In this document: positions 44,904-53,558 of the stretch, in pieces
Layout: every line of letters starts with the position of its first letter
Numbering within the stretch: position 1 is the stretch's first letter
From: JAWXCE01 sp033764775
GTDB lineage: Bacteria; Pseudomonadota; Alphaproteobacteria; Rhizobiales; Rhodomicrobiaceae
NCBI GenBank assembly: GCA_033764775.1
Contig: JANRIQ010000006.1
Location: forward strand, 1 to 64,000
Direction: 5' to 3'
DNA length: 64,000 nucleotides
Program-made: the position numbers and the translations under genes
The notes under the pieces: generated by a model
Told to the model about the DNA's origin: nothing
The model's input: the letters and a program-made list of their open reading frames with translations, nothing else
Databases searched by the model: none

Positions 44904-46664
44904 CTAGCCGGCAAGCTGCATGGAGACGACCCTCGTGTAATAGTCGTTCGACTGCATCAGTTCGCCATGGCGTCCGGTGGCCGTCAGCATGCCCTGGTCG
45001 AGCACGGCGATCTTGTCGGCGCTGCGCACGGTCGAGAGCCGATGGGCGATGATGAGGATGGTTTTTCGCCCGCGTTGCGCGGCGATATAGTTCTTCACCA
45101 AACCCTCATTATCGGCGTCGAGGGCGGAGGTCGCCTCGTCCAGCAACAGGATCGGCGCGTCCTTCAAGATCGCGCGCGCGATGTTGAGCCGCTGCGCCTG
45201 GCCGCCGGAGATGGACGATCCGAGTTCGGCGACGGGCGAGGCGTAACGCCGAGGCAGCGCCTCGATGAAGCCGGTCAGCCCCACCGCCTCGCAGGCGCGC
45301 TCGATCTCCGCCTGGGTGATGTCCTCCCGCCAAAGGCGAAGATTTTGCTCAATACTGCCGGAGAAGATGAAATTTGATTGCCCCACATAGGCGATCCGCG
45401 AGCGCAGGGCCGCAGTGTCCCAGTCGGCCGCGTCGACGCCGCCGATGAGGATGCGGCCGGCGTTAGGCTCATGCAGCTTCAAAATGAGGTTGAAGATCGT
45501 TGATTTGCCGGCGCCCGACGGCCCAACCAGCGCCAGCACCTCCCCAGGCTCCACCTCCAATTTGACCGACTCCAGCACCGCCGGGCCGCCCGGATACGCG
45601 AAGGTCACACCCTCGAAGCGCAGGCCGAGCGGTCCCTCGGCGACGGCGCCGCGCCCAACCGGCTCCGGGTCGTCGTCCGCCAGCAGGTCGTAAACCATGC
45701 GCACGCCGATCAGCGATTTGCGCAGGTTCACGCGCAACTGGCTGATGCGGCGGGCCGGGTCGGCGGCGAGAAGCAGCGCGGTTAGGAACGACATGAACGC
45801 GCCGACGTCGTAGCCGCCATAGGACGAGCGCAGCCCCGCATAGAGGATCGCCATGGCGACCGCGACGCCCCCGAGCGTATCGAGGATTGGCACCGGCGCC
45901 TCGTGCAGCGCGGCGATCTGATTGGTGCGGGTCTGTAGCGCGCCGATCACGCCCTTCGCCTCGCCCAGAACCTTGCCCTGCAGATTGAAGGTTTTGATGA
46001 GCTTGGCGCCTTGCACCGTCTCGCGCATATGGCGGTTCAGATCGGTGACGGATTGCACCTCCTGCTCCGACAAGGTCTTGATTTTCTTCAGAAGAATGTT
46101 CACCCCGAAGAACACGGGCGGCACGATTGTCGCGCACAGCAGGGTAAGGATCGGGTCCTGCAGCGCCATGACCACGACGAGACCGAGCACGGTCGCGATG
46201 TCGCGGGCGCCATTCAGCACCACGCGGGTGAGAATGGAGTTGAACGATGCGGCGCCCTGGTTCACGAGCATAACCAGCGTGTCCGAGCCGTAGCGTTCGA
46301 AAAAGCCGACGCGCTGGCCCAGCGCATGGGCGAAGATGCGCGACTGGATGTCAGCGATGATGCGCGAGGAGATGCGCGTCATCAGAATGGACTGCCAATA
46401 GGTGGCCAAACCCCGCACGCAAAACAGCGCGATCACGCTGAACACGATGAGATAGAGGTACTCGAACCGGTTCTGCACGAAGAGCGTGTTAACGATGTCC
46501 CTAACATACCACGCGCTCGCTCCGGTGGCGGCGGAGGACACGATGATGAGCGCCGCGATGACCGCGTAACGGCCGGCGAATTTGCGAAAATAGGCCGAAA
46601 ATATGCGCGAAAGGGTGGCGAAATCATCGCTGGTCTTGGCGAGAAAAGAAACCGCGTTACGCAT
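44904..46664 (-). CDS. msbA: ABC exporter, MsbA/LipidA-type half-transporter
   Basis: A 586-residue fused permease-ATPase. Six membrane helices occupy residues about 30-310. The ATPase has Walker A LVGPSGAGKSTIFNL, signature SISGGQAQRLNIARA, Walker B ILLLDEATSALD and the H-loop AHRLSTVRSADK. The closest match by eye is the MsbA group, which flips lipid A-core or other lipids across the inner membrane; a peptide or drug exporter cannot be excluded. Acts as a homodimer. Confidence 0.8.
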   Translation of the reverse strand: MRNAVSFLAKTSDDFATLSRIFSAYFRKFAGRYAVIAALIIVSSAATGASAWYVRDIVNTLFVQNRFEYLYLIVFSVIALFCVRGLATYWQSILMTRISSRIIADIQSRIFAHALGQRVGFFERYGSDTLVMLVNQGAASFNSILTRVVLNGARDIATVLGLVVVMALQDPILTLLCATIVPPVFFGVNILLKKIKTLSEQEVQSVTDLNRHMRETVQGAKLIKTFNLQGKVLGEAKGVIGALQTRTNQIAALHEAPVPILDTLGGVAVAMAILYAGLRSSYGGYDVGAFMSFLTALLLAADPARRISQLRVNLRKSLIGVRMVYDLLADDDPEPVGRGAVAEGPLGLRFEGVTFAYPGGPAVLESVKLEVEPGEVLALVGPSGAGKSTIFNLILKLHEPNAGRILIGGVDAADWDTAALRSRIAYVGQSNFIFSGSIEQNLRLWREDITQAEIERACEAVGLTGFIEALPRRYASPVAELGSSISGGQAQRLNIARAILKDAPILLLDEATSALDADNEGLVKNYIAAQRGRKTILIIAHRLSTVRSADKIAVLDQGMLTATGRHGELMQSNDYYTRVVSMQLAG

Positions 46665-46864
46665 GGCGCGCCTTACTGCCGTTGCGCCGCGATCATAAAA
46701 GCGCGCGGCCCTGTTGTAACGCCCTCCGCGTGTACTCTTATCTTTTACACACGCATTTGTTGCGCGCCGGACACTGGACGCTTGTCATATGCGCGCCTCT
46801 GTTCGCTTTCGCGCCGCACGGGCTGCAATCTCTGGTATAAAACTCAAAGTTGTAAGGGTCGAGT

Positions 46865-47755
46865 ATGAACCAGCCCCCGACTGTCGCGGTCGTCATCGTC
46901 GCGTATAACAGCGCGGCCGTGATCAATGCGTGCCTTGCCAGCCTGGGGACCCGGCTTCCCATCGTTGTGGTGGACAACGCCAGCGCCGATGCGAGCGCGC
47001 GCATCGCAAAAGATGCCGGCGCGACCGTTATCCGCAACGCGTCCAATCTTGGTTTCGCCCGCGCGTGCAACATTGGCGCGGCGGCGTCAGCGTCCAAGCA
47101 CATCCTGTTTCTCAACCCCGACGCGCTGATGACCGAGGACGCCGTCGCCCGCCTTGCCGGCGTCGCCGACGCGCCGGGCGTGGCCGCCGCTGGCCCCCGC
47201 CTCACCGAGCCAGACGGCGCCTGTCGTTTCCGCGCGCACACGGCCATGCAGCCAGCGCCGCGCGTGCCGGCCGCCCCGCCGGAGGGACGCGTCTGCGTGT
47301 CGTTCCTGTCCGGCGCCGCCCTCTTGTGCCGGCGCGCGGCGTTCGAGGCGGCCGGCGGCTTCGATGACAACATCTTCCTCTACTATGAGGACGACGACCT
47401 TTGCCGGAGGCTTAGCGCCCATGGCTCGCTCATCTATGCGCCCGACGTAACCGCGCGCCATTCGGTGGGCGCATCGTCGCCGCGCTCGCTTCGCGCGGAC
47501 TACGCCCGCCACTACCACAGGGCCGTCTCCCGCGTGTATGTGAGCCGCAAATACGGGGTGGAGCTGGATGCGGCCGCCCATTTCCGCCGCGCTGGCCTGC
47601 GCGCGCTGAGGGCAGCGCTCACCGGCGATTTGAAGCGCTTGGCCCGGAATGGCGGCTCCGCCCACGCCTACGCCGCGCGCGCCCTCGCCGAGCGCCGCAT
47701 CCTCGCTTTTCCAGAGGGCGCTTCAAGGGGCGACAAACGCCGCGAAGCAGTATAA
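46865..47755 (+). CDS. Family 2 glycosyltransferase
   Basis: A 296-residue GT-A enzyme. The N-terminus TVAVVIVAYNSAAVINACLA, VVVDNASAD, the acidic site HILFLNPDALM and the acceptor region YYEDDDLCRRL resemble rhamnosyltransferase-like GT2 proteins that build O-antigen or capsule. No other polysaccharide genes are adjacent. Followed by the ParA gene after 37 bases. Confidence 0.85.
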   Translation: MNQPPTVAVVIVAYNSAAVINACLASLGTRLPIVVVDNASADASARIAKDAGATVIRNASNLGFARACNIGAAASASKHILFLNPDALMTEDAVARLAGVADAPGVAAAGPRLTEPDGACRFRAHTAMQPAPRVPAAPPEGRVCVSFLSGAALLCRRAAFEAAGGFDDNIFLYYEDDDLCRRLSAHGSLIYAPDVTARHSVGASSPRSLRADYARHYHRAVSRVYVSRKYGVELDAAAHFRRAGLRALRAALTGDLKRLARNGGSAHAYAARALAERRILAFPEGASRGDKRREAV

Positions 47756-47792
47756 TTTTAACAATCACAGAACCGGCGCTCGCACCAATCCC

Positions 47793-48731
47793 ATGACCGT
47801 CATTCTCGCCATCGCAAACAGGAAAGGCGGCGTCGGCAAATCGACGGTGTCCACCATGCTGGCGCATAGCCTCGCGATCTGGGGCCGGCAGCGCGTTCTT
47901 GTGATCGACCTGGACAGCCAGGCCAACTCGTCGCTCATCCTCATGGGCGGCAACGGCTGGGCGCAGGCGCGTATCGAGGAGCGCACCGCGGCGGATTACC
48001 TGTTCGAGCAGTTCTCGAGCGACCGGGGAGACAGCGCGCGCTATATCTTTCCGCAGGTGGGCGACGTGCTCGACCTGGACGGCTTCGTGCCCGCCATCGA
48101 CCTTATCCCCGGCTCGCTTGAAATGGAGAATTACGAGCGCGACCTCCTCCACCGGCTCTCGGGCTCGCACACCGACTTCAACCGCGTCGCCGAGACGATC
48201 AAGGGTCGCATCACCAAGCGCATCGAGCAGGCGGGCATGAACTACGACGCCGTGATCGTGGATTGCCCGCCAGGCGTGTCTTTCGCGATGGAGGCGGCGC
48301 TCGCCATGGCCGATAAGGTCGTGGTGCCGTTTCGCCCCGACTACGTTTCCGTATTCGCCGTCGACCGCATCGCGCGGATGATCGAGGATGCGCCCAACCC
48401 CCGGGCTCTGCAGGAAATCCCCAAAGCGTCCCGCCGCTACGTGACGCTCGTCAATCTCTATCAGCAGAAGCCTTCGCACCAGCGGCTGATCGAAGACATC
48501 GGCGCATTCCATCCGGTGATGAAAACACGCATCCCGCAATCGCCCGCCGTCGCCAACGCGTTCGACTGGGAGCGCGAGCGCCGCCTTATCGACAAGAAAT
48601 ACGGCGCGGCCGTCGGCATGCTCAGGGAGCTTTTCAACGAGCTGTCGCCGATGGTAAAATCGCTTGGCGATAAAAAAGGCGCGATGAACGCATGGCGGGA
48701 AAAGACCCTGTACACCCGGCCGACCGCTTAG
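47793..48731 (+). CDS. Orphan ParA/MinD-family ATPase
   Basis: A 312-residue ATPase from the ATG at 47793. The deviant Walker A is NRKGGVGKSTVSTML, followed by LVIDLDSQANSS and switch II VIVDCPPGVS. Such ATPases position DNA, proteins or envelope machines. No ParB gene or parS-like repeat is near, so it is not a standard partition locus. Its last 40 bases overlap the next gene in another frame, which suggests a functional pair. Confidence 0.85.
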   Translation: MTVILAIANRKGGVGKSTVSTMLAHSLAIWGRQRVLVIDLDSQANSSLILMGGNGWAQARIEERTAADYLFEQFSSDRGDSARYIFPQVGDVLDLDGFVPAIDLIPGSLEMENYERDLLHRLSGSHTDFNRVAETIKGRITKRIEQAGMNYDAVIVDCPPGVSFAMEAALAMADKVVVPFRPDYVSVFAVDRIARMIEDAPNPRALQEIPKASRRYVTLVNLYQQKPSHQRLIEDIGAFHPVMKTRIPQSPAVANAFDWERERRLIDKKYGAAVGMLRELFNELSPMVKSLGDKKGAMNAWREKTLYTRPTA

Positions 48732-49090
48732 AACGGATTTTCGAGGTCATCGCGGCCGAGGCGCGCGCCCGGCCCGAATTCGCCAGCCGCCTGCTTGCGG
48801 CCATCGACGGCGCCGCGAAAGATGTCTTCAACCCATTCGCACCCGAAGGGCCAAGTTGGAGCGCCGCGCCGTCGTTCAGTTTTGTCGCCACCCTGCATAT
48901 GGAAGGGTCTGAGGCGCTCAAGGCGAAGATGCGCGCCGTTGGAAGCGCCGAAGTTCTGCTCGCCATGGCAGACGAACAGCACATCCCGTATAACCAAGCC
49001 GTTGATCGAAAGAACTTTTCAGCCGTCGTCGATCGTTTGGCGGAGGGCGCGCTGTTCCGGCTCAACGCTCGTCTCGCCGCCGCGCAATGA
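48692..49090 (+). CDS. Small protein overlapping the ParA gene, hypothetical
   Basis: A 132-residue soluble protein whose start lies 40 bases inside the ParA gene. The N-terminus (LERIFEVIAAEARARPEFAS) is helical; the middle (VFNPFAPEGPS) is Pro-containing; the end (IPYNQAVDRKNFSAVVDRLA) is helical again. No family recognised. The long overlap and same strand argue that it is made with ParA and may act as its adaptor. Confidence 0.65.
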   Translation: MAGKDPVHPADRLERIFEVIAAEARARPEFASRLLAAIDGAAKDVFNPFAPEGPSWSAAPSFSFVATLHMEGSEALKAKMRAVGSAEVLLAMADEQHIPYNQAVDRKNFSAVVDRLAEGALFRLNARLAAAQ

Positions 49091-49342
49091 GGAATCGGCG
49101 GCGCTGTGGCCCTAGCGCATCGCCTTTGTCCAATCACATGCTTGCGAGAAAACCGCATTTCGGACATAATGCCGCCATTCCATAGACTGGCGGCTTCGGC
49201 GGAAATACATGACGTTGCCTACGTACACACCCGCATGCATCGCAGGGCGTTCAAACTTACCCCGCTTATCGAATAACCCGTCGTCCTGCTCGGACGCGGC
49301 GAACGCTGGTTTTCTATTCATACTCGAAGCGTGGAGAGCTTG

Positions 49343-49558
49343 ATGCGTCAGAACGGCACCGTGAAGTTTTTCAATCAATCGAAAGGGTTCGGGTTTATCA
49401 CTCCGGACGAGGGCGGAAAAGACGTGTTCGTGCACATCTCCGCCGTTGAGCGCTCCGGCGTTCCCATGCTCGACGAGGGCATGCGCCTCTCATTCGAGAC
49501 CCAGCCAGACCCAAAAGGCAAAGGCCCTAAAGCCGTCAATCTGCAACTCAGCGATTAA
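49343..49558 (+). CDS. cspA: Cold-shock domain protein
   Basis: A 71-residue CspA-like protein with both RNA-binding motifs (KGFGFITPDEGG and DVFVHISAVER). It binds single-stranded nucleic acid and melts RNA structure. ATG at 49343 is the usual family start; an upstream TTG in frame was rejected. About 250 bases without a gene precede it, probably a long leader as in other cold-shock genes. Confidence 0.93.
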   Translation: MRQNGTVKFFNQSKGFGFITPDEGGKDVFVHISAVERSGVPMLDEGMRLSFETQPDPKGKGPKAVNLQLSD

Positions 49559-49584
49559 CTCGCTCGACCTTAAGGACATAATCC

Positions 49585-49935
49585 ATGCGCCCGATCGTCA
49601 TCGGCCGTGCGGCGCTCACATCCGCGCTGCTGATACTCGGGTCATGCGCGGCGGTGGCGCAAACGCCGACCCCCGCCGTTCCAGCGCTCGCGCCCAAATC
49701 AAAACCCAAAAGCCCCGGCAAAAGTTGCGCGACGCTGACCGGCGCGATGGTTTTCTTCGGACAGGACATCACGCGCGCCGACGCGGTGAAGCGGCTGGAC
49801 GAGGAGATCGGCAAACATCGCGCCAAGCCAGGCAACGAGGCGGCGAAAGAAACCTCGCGCACGGTCGAGTGCAAGCCGTGGCTGCCCCTTCTCAACGAGT
49901 ATGAGTGCACGGCCACCGCGACGCTGTGCAAATAG
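49585..49935 (+). CDS. Small secreted protein, hypothetical
   Basis: A 116-residue protein with a signal peptide (RAALTSALLILGSCAAVAQ) and a Pro/Lys-rich start of the mature chain. Four Cys (one in KSCATLTG, three near the end: VECKPW, YECTAT, LCK) suggest disulphides in the periplasm. GSC at the end of the signal is a possible lipobox but AVAQ fits a Sec cleavage site better. No family recognised. Confidence 0.65.
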   Translation: MRPIVIGRAALTSALLILGSCAAVAQTPTPAVPALAPKSKPKSPGKSCATLTGAMVFFGQDITRADAVKRLDEEIGKHRAKPGNEAAKETSRTVECKPWLPLLNEYECTATATLCK

Positions 49936-49992
49936 GCATCCCGGCCTATTCTCGCCCACATACCCCTCCATCTGATCCGGGTGGAGGACAAA

Positions 49993-50895
49993 ATGATCAC
50001 TCGTATTCTCATCTTGCTGATTTTGTGCGTTGCCGGTGCGGTGGACGCTTTCGCGTGCCGGGGTGAGGCGATTAGGCAGGGCCGATATGATCCGTTGATC
50101 GGTGACCGCGCGCTTACGTTCGTAGTTTTTACGCCCTCAACTGCGTCGCCTGGCATGCCCGGTTGGAGATGCGGCAGAGAGCATGTTCTAAATCCGGAGA
50201 TGGCGAAGACGCAGTTTTCGCCGTTCTCGACCTTCAAGATCGCGAACGCTGTGATTGCGCTGGAGACGGCCGTCGCGGACGGCCCGGCGTTCGCCTTGCA
50301 ATATGACCCCGCGCGCGATCCCAAAAGGGACTGGTGGCCGGAGGATTGGGCGCAGGATCACACGCTCGCCTCCGCCTTCAAGAATTCGGTCGTGTGGTAC
50401 TACCGCGAACTGGCGCGGCGCATCGGCGAGGAGCGCTACCGCTCGGCGCTGGCGAAATTCCATTACGGCAACAAGGACATCTCCGGCGGCGTCGATCAGT
50501 TCTGGCTGTCGAGCAGCCTGAAGGTGTCGCCGGGCGAGCAAATCCTATTTCTTGCCGCGCTTTTCCGCGGCGGTCTGGGCGCCAGCGAACGCACGCTCGC
50601 GGCGCTGGATTACATCAGCCAGATCGAGAGCGCGGACGGCTACTCGCTGCACGGCAAAACCAGCGCCGGGCCAATCGATCGCGCTGACAGCGACGACCCG
50701 CTCCTCGCTTTTAAAGGGCGCTTCGGCGGCTGGCTTGTAGGCTGGGTGATCGGGCCGGACAAAAAGCGCGCCTATTTCGCGTTGTATACAGAAGGCCCGG
50801 ACTTTGCCTCGATCAAAACCTTTCGGCAGGACATGGCGCGGCGGCTGCTTGTAGATCACGATTATCTCCCGCCGTCCTTCGCGCCGAAGCCTTGA
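49993..50895 (+). CDS. Class D (OXA-type) beta-lactamase-like protein
   Basis: A 300-residue secreted protein. ATG at 49993 has a GGAGG box five bases upstream; a GTG at 49981 lies before that box. After the signal peptide come the class D motifs: S79-T-F-K82 (SPFSTFKIANA), SVV at 132-134 (S-x-V), YGN at 158-160, and KTS at 222-224 where KTG or KSG is usual. Such enzymes hydrolyse beta-lactams through an acyl-serine with a carboxylated lysine. Activity and spectrum cannot be inferred. It looks chromosomal, with host base composition and no mobile-element neighbours. Confidence 0.82.
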   Translation: MITRILILLILCVAGAVDAFACRGEAIRQGRYDPLIGDRALTFVVFTPSTASPGMPGWRCGREHVLNPEMAKTQFSPFSTFKIANAVIALETAVADGPAFALQYDPARDPKRDWWPEDWAQDHTLASAFKNSVVWYYRELARRIGEERYRSALAKFHYGNKDISGGVDQFWLSSSLKVSPGEQILFLAALFRGGLGASERTLAALDYISQIESADGYSLHGKTSAGPIDRADSDDPLLAFKGRFGGWLVGWVIGPDKKRAYFALYTEGPDFASIKTFRQDMARRLLVDHDYLPPSFAPKP

Positions 50896-50926
50896 CGCCG
50901 GCGGCAATCACGCGCTTATTATTCTC

Positions 50927-51330
50927 GCCAGTTGGCCGGATGGCCGCTGTCCGCCGCGCATCTGTGGGCCGAAAGGTCAGACCCGCGCGGCGGATGGAGG
51001 AAAGTCCGGGCTCCACGGAAAAACGGCGCCGGATAACGTCCGGCTGGGGCGACCCAAGAGACAGCGCCACAGAGAACGAACCGCCCGCACATGCGGGTAA
51101 GGGTGAAAAGGTGCGGTAAGAGCGCACCGCGCGGCTGGCGACAGACGCGGCATGGCAAGCCTCGCCGGGAGCAAAACCGAATAGGGACGGCGCGCGCGGC
51201 GCAAGCCGCCAGGCCTTTTCCGGGCCGCCGTCCGGGTTGGTTGCTAGAGGCGCGCGAGCAATCGCCGTCCCAGATGAATGGCCATCGCGGGGGCGACCCC
51301 GAACAGAACCCGGCTTACAGGCCGACTGGC
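50927..51330 (+). ncRNA. rnpB: RNase P RNA, bacterial class A
   Basis: The 404 bases hold the invariant blocks of RNase P RNA: GAGGAAAGTCCGGGCTCCAC at 50997-51016, a GCCACAGAGAACGAACCGCC block, AGGGTGAAAAGGTGCGGTAA and GGAGCAAAACCGAATAGGG. Near the end is ACAGAACCCGGCTTACAGG. The ends were set by pairing of GCCAGTTGGCC (50927-50937) with GGCCGACTGGC (51320-51330) as helix P1, 11 pairs. This RNA is the catalytic part of the enzyme that trims tRNA 5' ends. Open frames across it are spurious. Confidence 0.95.
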
Positions 51331-51377
51331 GCCTTTCCCAAAGCTGACCGCGCTCGTGTCCGGCAAGCGCCGCCAAA

Positions 51378-51407
51378 TTGACCGGCCGCGCGGTCGGGCG
51401 ATATTCT
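51378..51407 (+). promoter_or_regulatory. Possible promoter for the 51444 gene
   Basis: TTGACC at 51378 and TATTCT at 51402 are spaced by 18 bases, resembling a sigma-70-type promoter about 35 bases before the gene start. The spacer contains GACCG/CGGTC inverted arms. Weak evidence. Confidence 0.3.
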
Positions 51408-51443
51408 GGGTTAAAATGAATCACCCGCGGGGGGCCAAGTCGC

Positions 51444-51908
51444 ATGCTTTTCCGGAAAACCGAAACTGTCGCAGCGGCGGAGGGGCGAAAAGCTCTCGCG
51501 CTGCTTCAAGACGTTTTGTTCGATCTTGACGGCGACTACTACATCGCCGTCCCACTCGACTCGAAAGACCCCGCCGCGCTGGCGCTGGAGCGGCTGGCGC
51601 TCGCCCTGGAGGCGGCCTGGCTCCTGTCGCTGGCGGCGGCGGCGACCCCCGAGCAAGCCAAAGCCAAACTGCGCAACCGCAACAGCAGCTTTACGGGATG
51701 CGCCGAGTTCCGCATCTATCACGTGGAGAGCGGGGCCTGGACGCACATTCTGGAGGTGCTTGGCGCCGCCGAGCCGCATTTGGTCTCGGATGAAAGGCGC
51801 CGGACCCAGCCCGCCGACACGCCGCTCATCGCCCATCACGCCGAGCAGGGCCGTCTGACCGAAACATACGAACAGGCCGCGCCGCAAGCGCAACTAGTGC
51901 GGCGCTAA
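51444..51908 (+). CDS. Hypothetical protein
   Basis: A 154-residue soluble protein. KALALLQDVLFDLDGDYYIA opens it, then an Ala/Leu-rich helix (ALALERLALALEAAWLLSLA) and a C-terminal part with FTGCAEFRIYHVESGAWTHI. No signal peptide; the Ala-rich helix is only moderately hydrophobic. No family recognised. Its 3' end overlaps a small convergent gene by four bases. Confidence 0.55.
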   Translation: MLFRKTETVAAAEGRKALALLQDVLFDLDGDYYIAVPLDSKDPAALALERLALALEAAWLLSLAAAATPEQAKAKLRNRNSSFTGCAEFRIYHVESGAWTHILEVLGAAEPHLVSDERRRTQPADTPLIAHHAEQGRLTETYEQAAPQAQLVRR

Positions 51909-52087
51909 ACCGAGATCCAGCCCATCAGGATCGCCCCGGCAAGCGCCGAGAGCAGCAGGCTGATGGCGAGCACATACCACATGCGCACGCCTCGCGGGCC
52001 CTGCCGCGACTCGGTGGGCGTCACTTGGACGTCGTCGTCGCGGCCCGAGTTGTTTCCCCTGCCCTGTGACTGCCGCTGATGCTGCAT
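51905..52087 (-). CDS. Small single-pass membrane protein
   Basis: A 60-residue protein: a polar Gln/Arg/Asp-rich N-terminus and one C-terminal membrane helix (WYVLAISLLLSALAGAILMG). The clean polar-then-hydrophobic layout supports coding, but length is short and no family is recognised. Confidence 0.5.
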   Translation of the reverse strand: MQHQRQSQGRGNNSGRDDDVQVTPTESRQGPRGVRMWYVLAISLLLSALAGAILMGWISV

Positions 52088-52251
52088 GATCGCCTCCCGT
52101 GTTAGCCGGCGTCAACGTTTGGGCGTCATCCGCGTTCCATTGGCGTTTCCCACATTTCCCGGCAGCCTTCATGAAGTTGTTGAACGCGGGCGCTATCCTC
52201 GCACTCTTCAAATGCGCCGCAGCAGACCGATCGGCGCCCAGGAAGGACCAC

Positions 52252-53553
52252 ATGCGACCCAAACTCATGGTTTTCGGCTTGGCGCTCGCCGCTTTAAGCG
52301 CAGCCCCCACCTACGCGACGGACCGCAAGGACGTGATTTTTTATCATCCGGACGGAACGGGCGCCGCGCACTGGAACGCCATGCGTTATCTGACGGTCGG
52401 CCCGGACGGCGAAATCAACTGGGACAAGCTGCCCGCCATGGCGCTCTATATGGGCCACATGAAGGACGCGCTCACCGGCACGTCGAACGGCGGCGCGACC
52501 ACCCATGCCTACGGCGTGAAGGTGAAGGCCAAAAGCTTCGGGCTGGACGGCGAAGACGAAATCAAGGACGCCGCCGGTCAGAAAAAACTCAGCATCATGA
52601 TGGAGGCGAAGGCCGCCGGCCGCGCGCTCGGCCTCATCCAGTCCGGGCACATCGCGGAACCGGGCACGGCCGCGTTCGTCGCCTCCGCCAAGTCGCGGCG
52701 CGCGGTGGACGAGATCGCGCTGCAGGTGATCGAGTCCGGGGCCGAGGTCATCATGGCGGGCGGCGAGAAATTCCTGCTGCCCGAGGGCGTCGAAGGCCGC
52801 CACGGCAAGGGCGCCCGCAAGGATCGCCTCAACCTCGTCCTGCGGGCCAAGGAACTGGGGTACACGGTGGTCTACACGCGGGATGAGCTGGCCGCGCTCG
52901 ACCTGGCCGCCACCCAGAAGCTGCTCGGCGTCTTCGCGCACGGCAACACCTTCAACGATCAGCCCGAGGAAAAGAACGCGGCCGAGGGCAAGCCGAACTA
53001 CACGCCGAGCGCGCCGACCATCGGCGAGATGGGCGCGGCGGCGCTCGCCATCCTGAAGCGCGACCCGGACGGCTTCTTTCTCGTGGCCGAGGAGGAGGGC
53101 GCGGACAACATGGGCAACGTCAACAACGCCATCGGCCAGATGGAGGCGTTGAAGCGCGCCGACGACGCCATCGCCGTGTTCCGCGCCCATGTGGCCGAAA
53201 GCCCCAACACGCTGCTGCTGATGGCGGCCGACAGCGACGCGGGCGGGATGCAGGTGATCGGCCCCGACCCGGCCGAGACGGACGAGGCGCTCGGCGAGGT
53301 CAACATGCGCGACAGGGCCGGCGCGTTGCTCGACGGGGCGGCGCCGACGGCCTTCAAGCCGTTCATGTCCGCGCCCGACAAGGCTGGCAAATCCTGGCCG
53401 TTCGCCATCTCTTGGGCGACGCGGGCTGACGTGTCCGGCGCCATTCTGGTGCGGGCCGAGGGGGCAAACAGCCACCTCGTAAAGGGCAAGATGGACAACA
53501 CCGACATTTACAAGCTCATGTATCTGACGCTGTTCGGCCGCGAGGCGCACTGA
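52252..53553 (+). CDS. Divergent alkaline phosphatase (PhoA fold)
   Basis: A 433-residue secreted protein from the ATG at 52252 (signal peptide about 1-22). It follows the alkaline phosphatase plan: metal Asp in IFYHPDGTGAAHW (D34), the nucleophile region GTSNGGATTHAYGVK (S78), VIMAGGEKFLLPEG, EEEGADNMGNVNNAIG, LLMAADSDAGGMQ and GANSHLVKGKMDNTDI. Compared with E. coli PhoA, the His in the usual D-x-x-x-H and ADHETGG motifs are Asn and Ser here, and Thr replaces Asp beside the nucleophile. A phosphatase or phosphodiesterase with altered metal use is likely; standard activity is uncertain. Confidence 0.75.
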   Translation: MRPKLMVFGLALAALSAAPTYATDRKDVIFYHPDGTGAAHWNAMRYLTVGPDGEINWDKLPAMALYMGHMKDALTGTSNGGATTHAYGVKVKAKSFGLDGEDEIKDAAGQKKLSIMMEAKAAGRALGLIQSGHIAEPGTAAFVASAKSRRAVDEIALQVIESGAEVIMAGGEKFLLPEGVEGRHGKGARKDRLNLVLRAKELGYTVVYTRDELAALDLAATQKLLGVFAHGNTFNDQPEEKNAAEGKPNYTPSAPTIGEMGAAALAILKRDPDGFFLVAEEEGADNMGNVNNAIGQMEALKRADDAIAVFRAHVAESPNTLLLMAADSDAGGMQVIGPDPAETDEALGEVNMRDRAGALLDGAAPTAFKPFMSAPDKAGKSWPFAISWATRADVSGAILVRAEGANSHLVKGKMDNTDIYKLMYLTLFGREAH

Positions 53554-53558
53554 CAGCC

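Noticed and set aside
49112..49435. 107-residue minus-strand open frame
   Set aside because: Overlaps the cold-shock gene start and its leader; no recognisable features.
50813..51445. Open frames on both strands over 50.8-51.4 kb
   Set aside because: They cover RNase P RNA, whose conserved blocks and P1 pairing explain the sequence.
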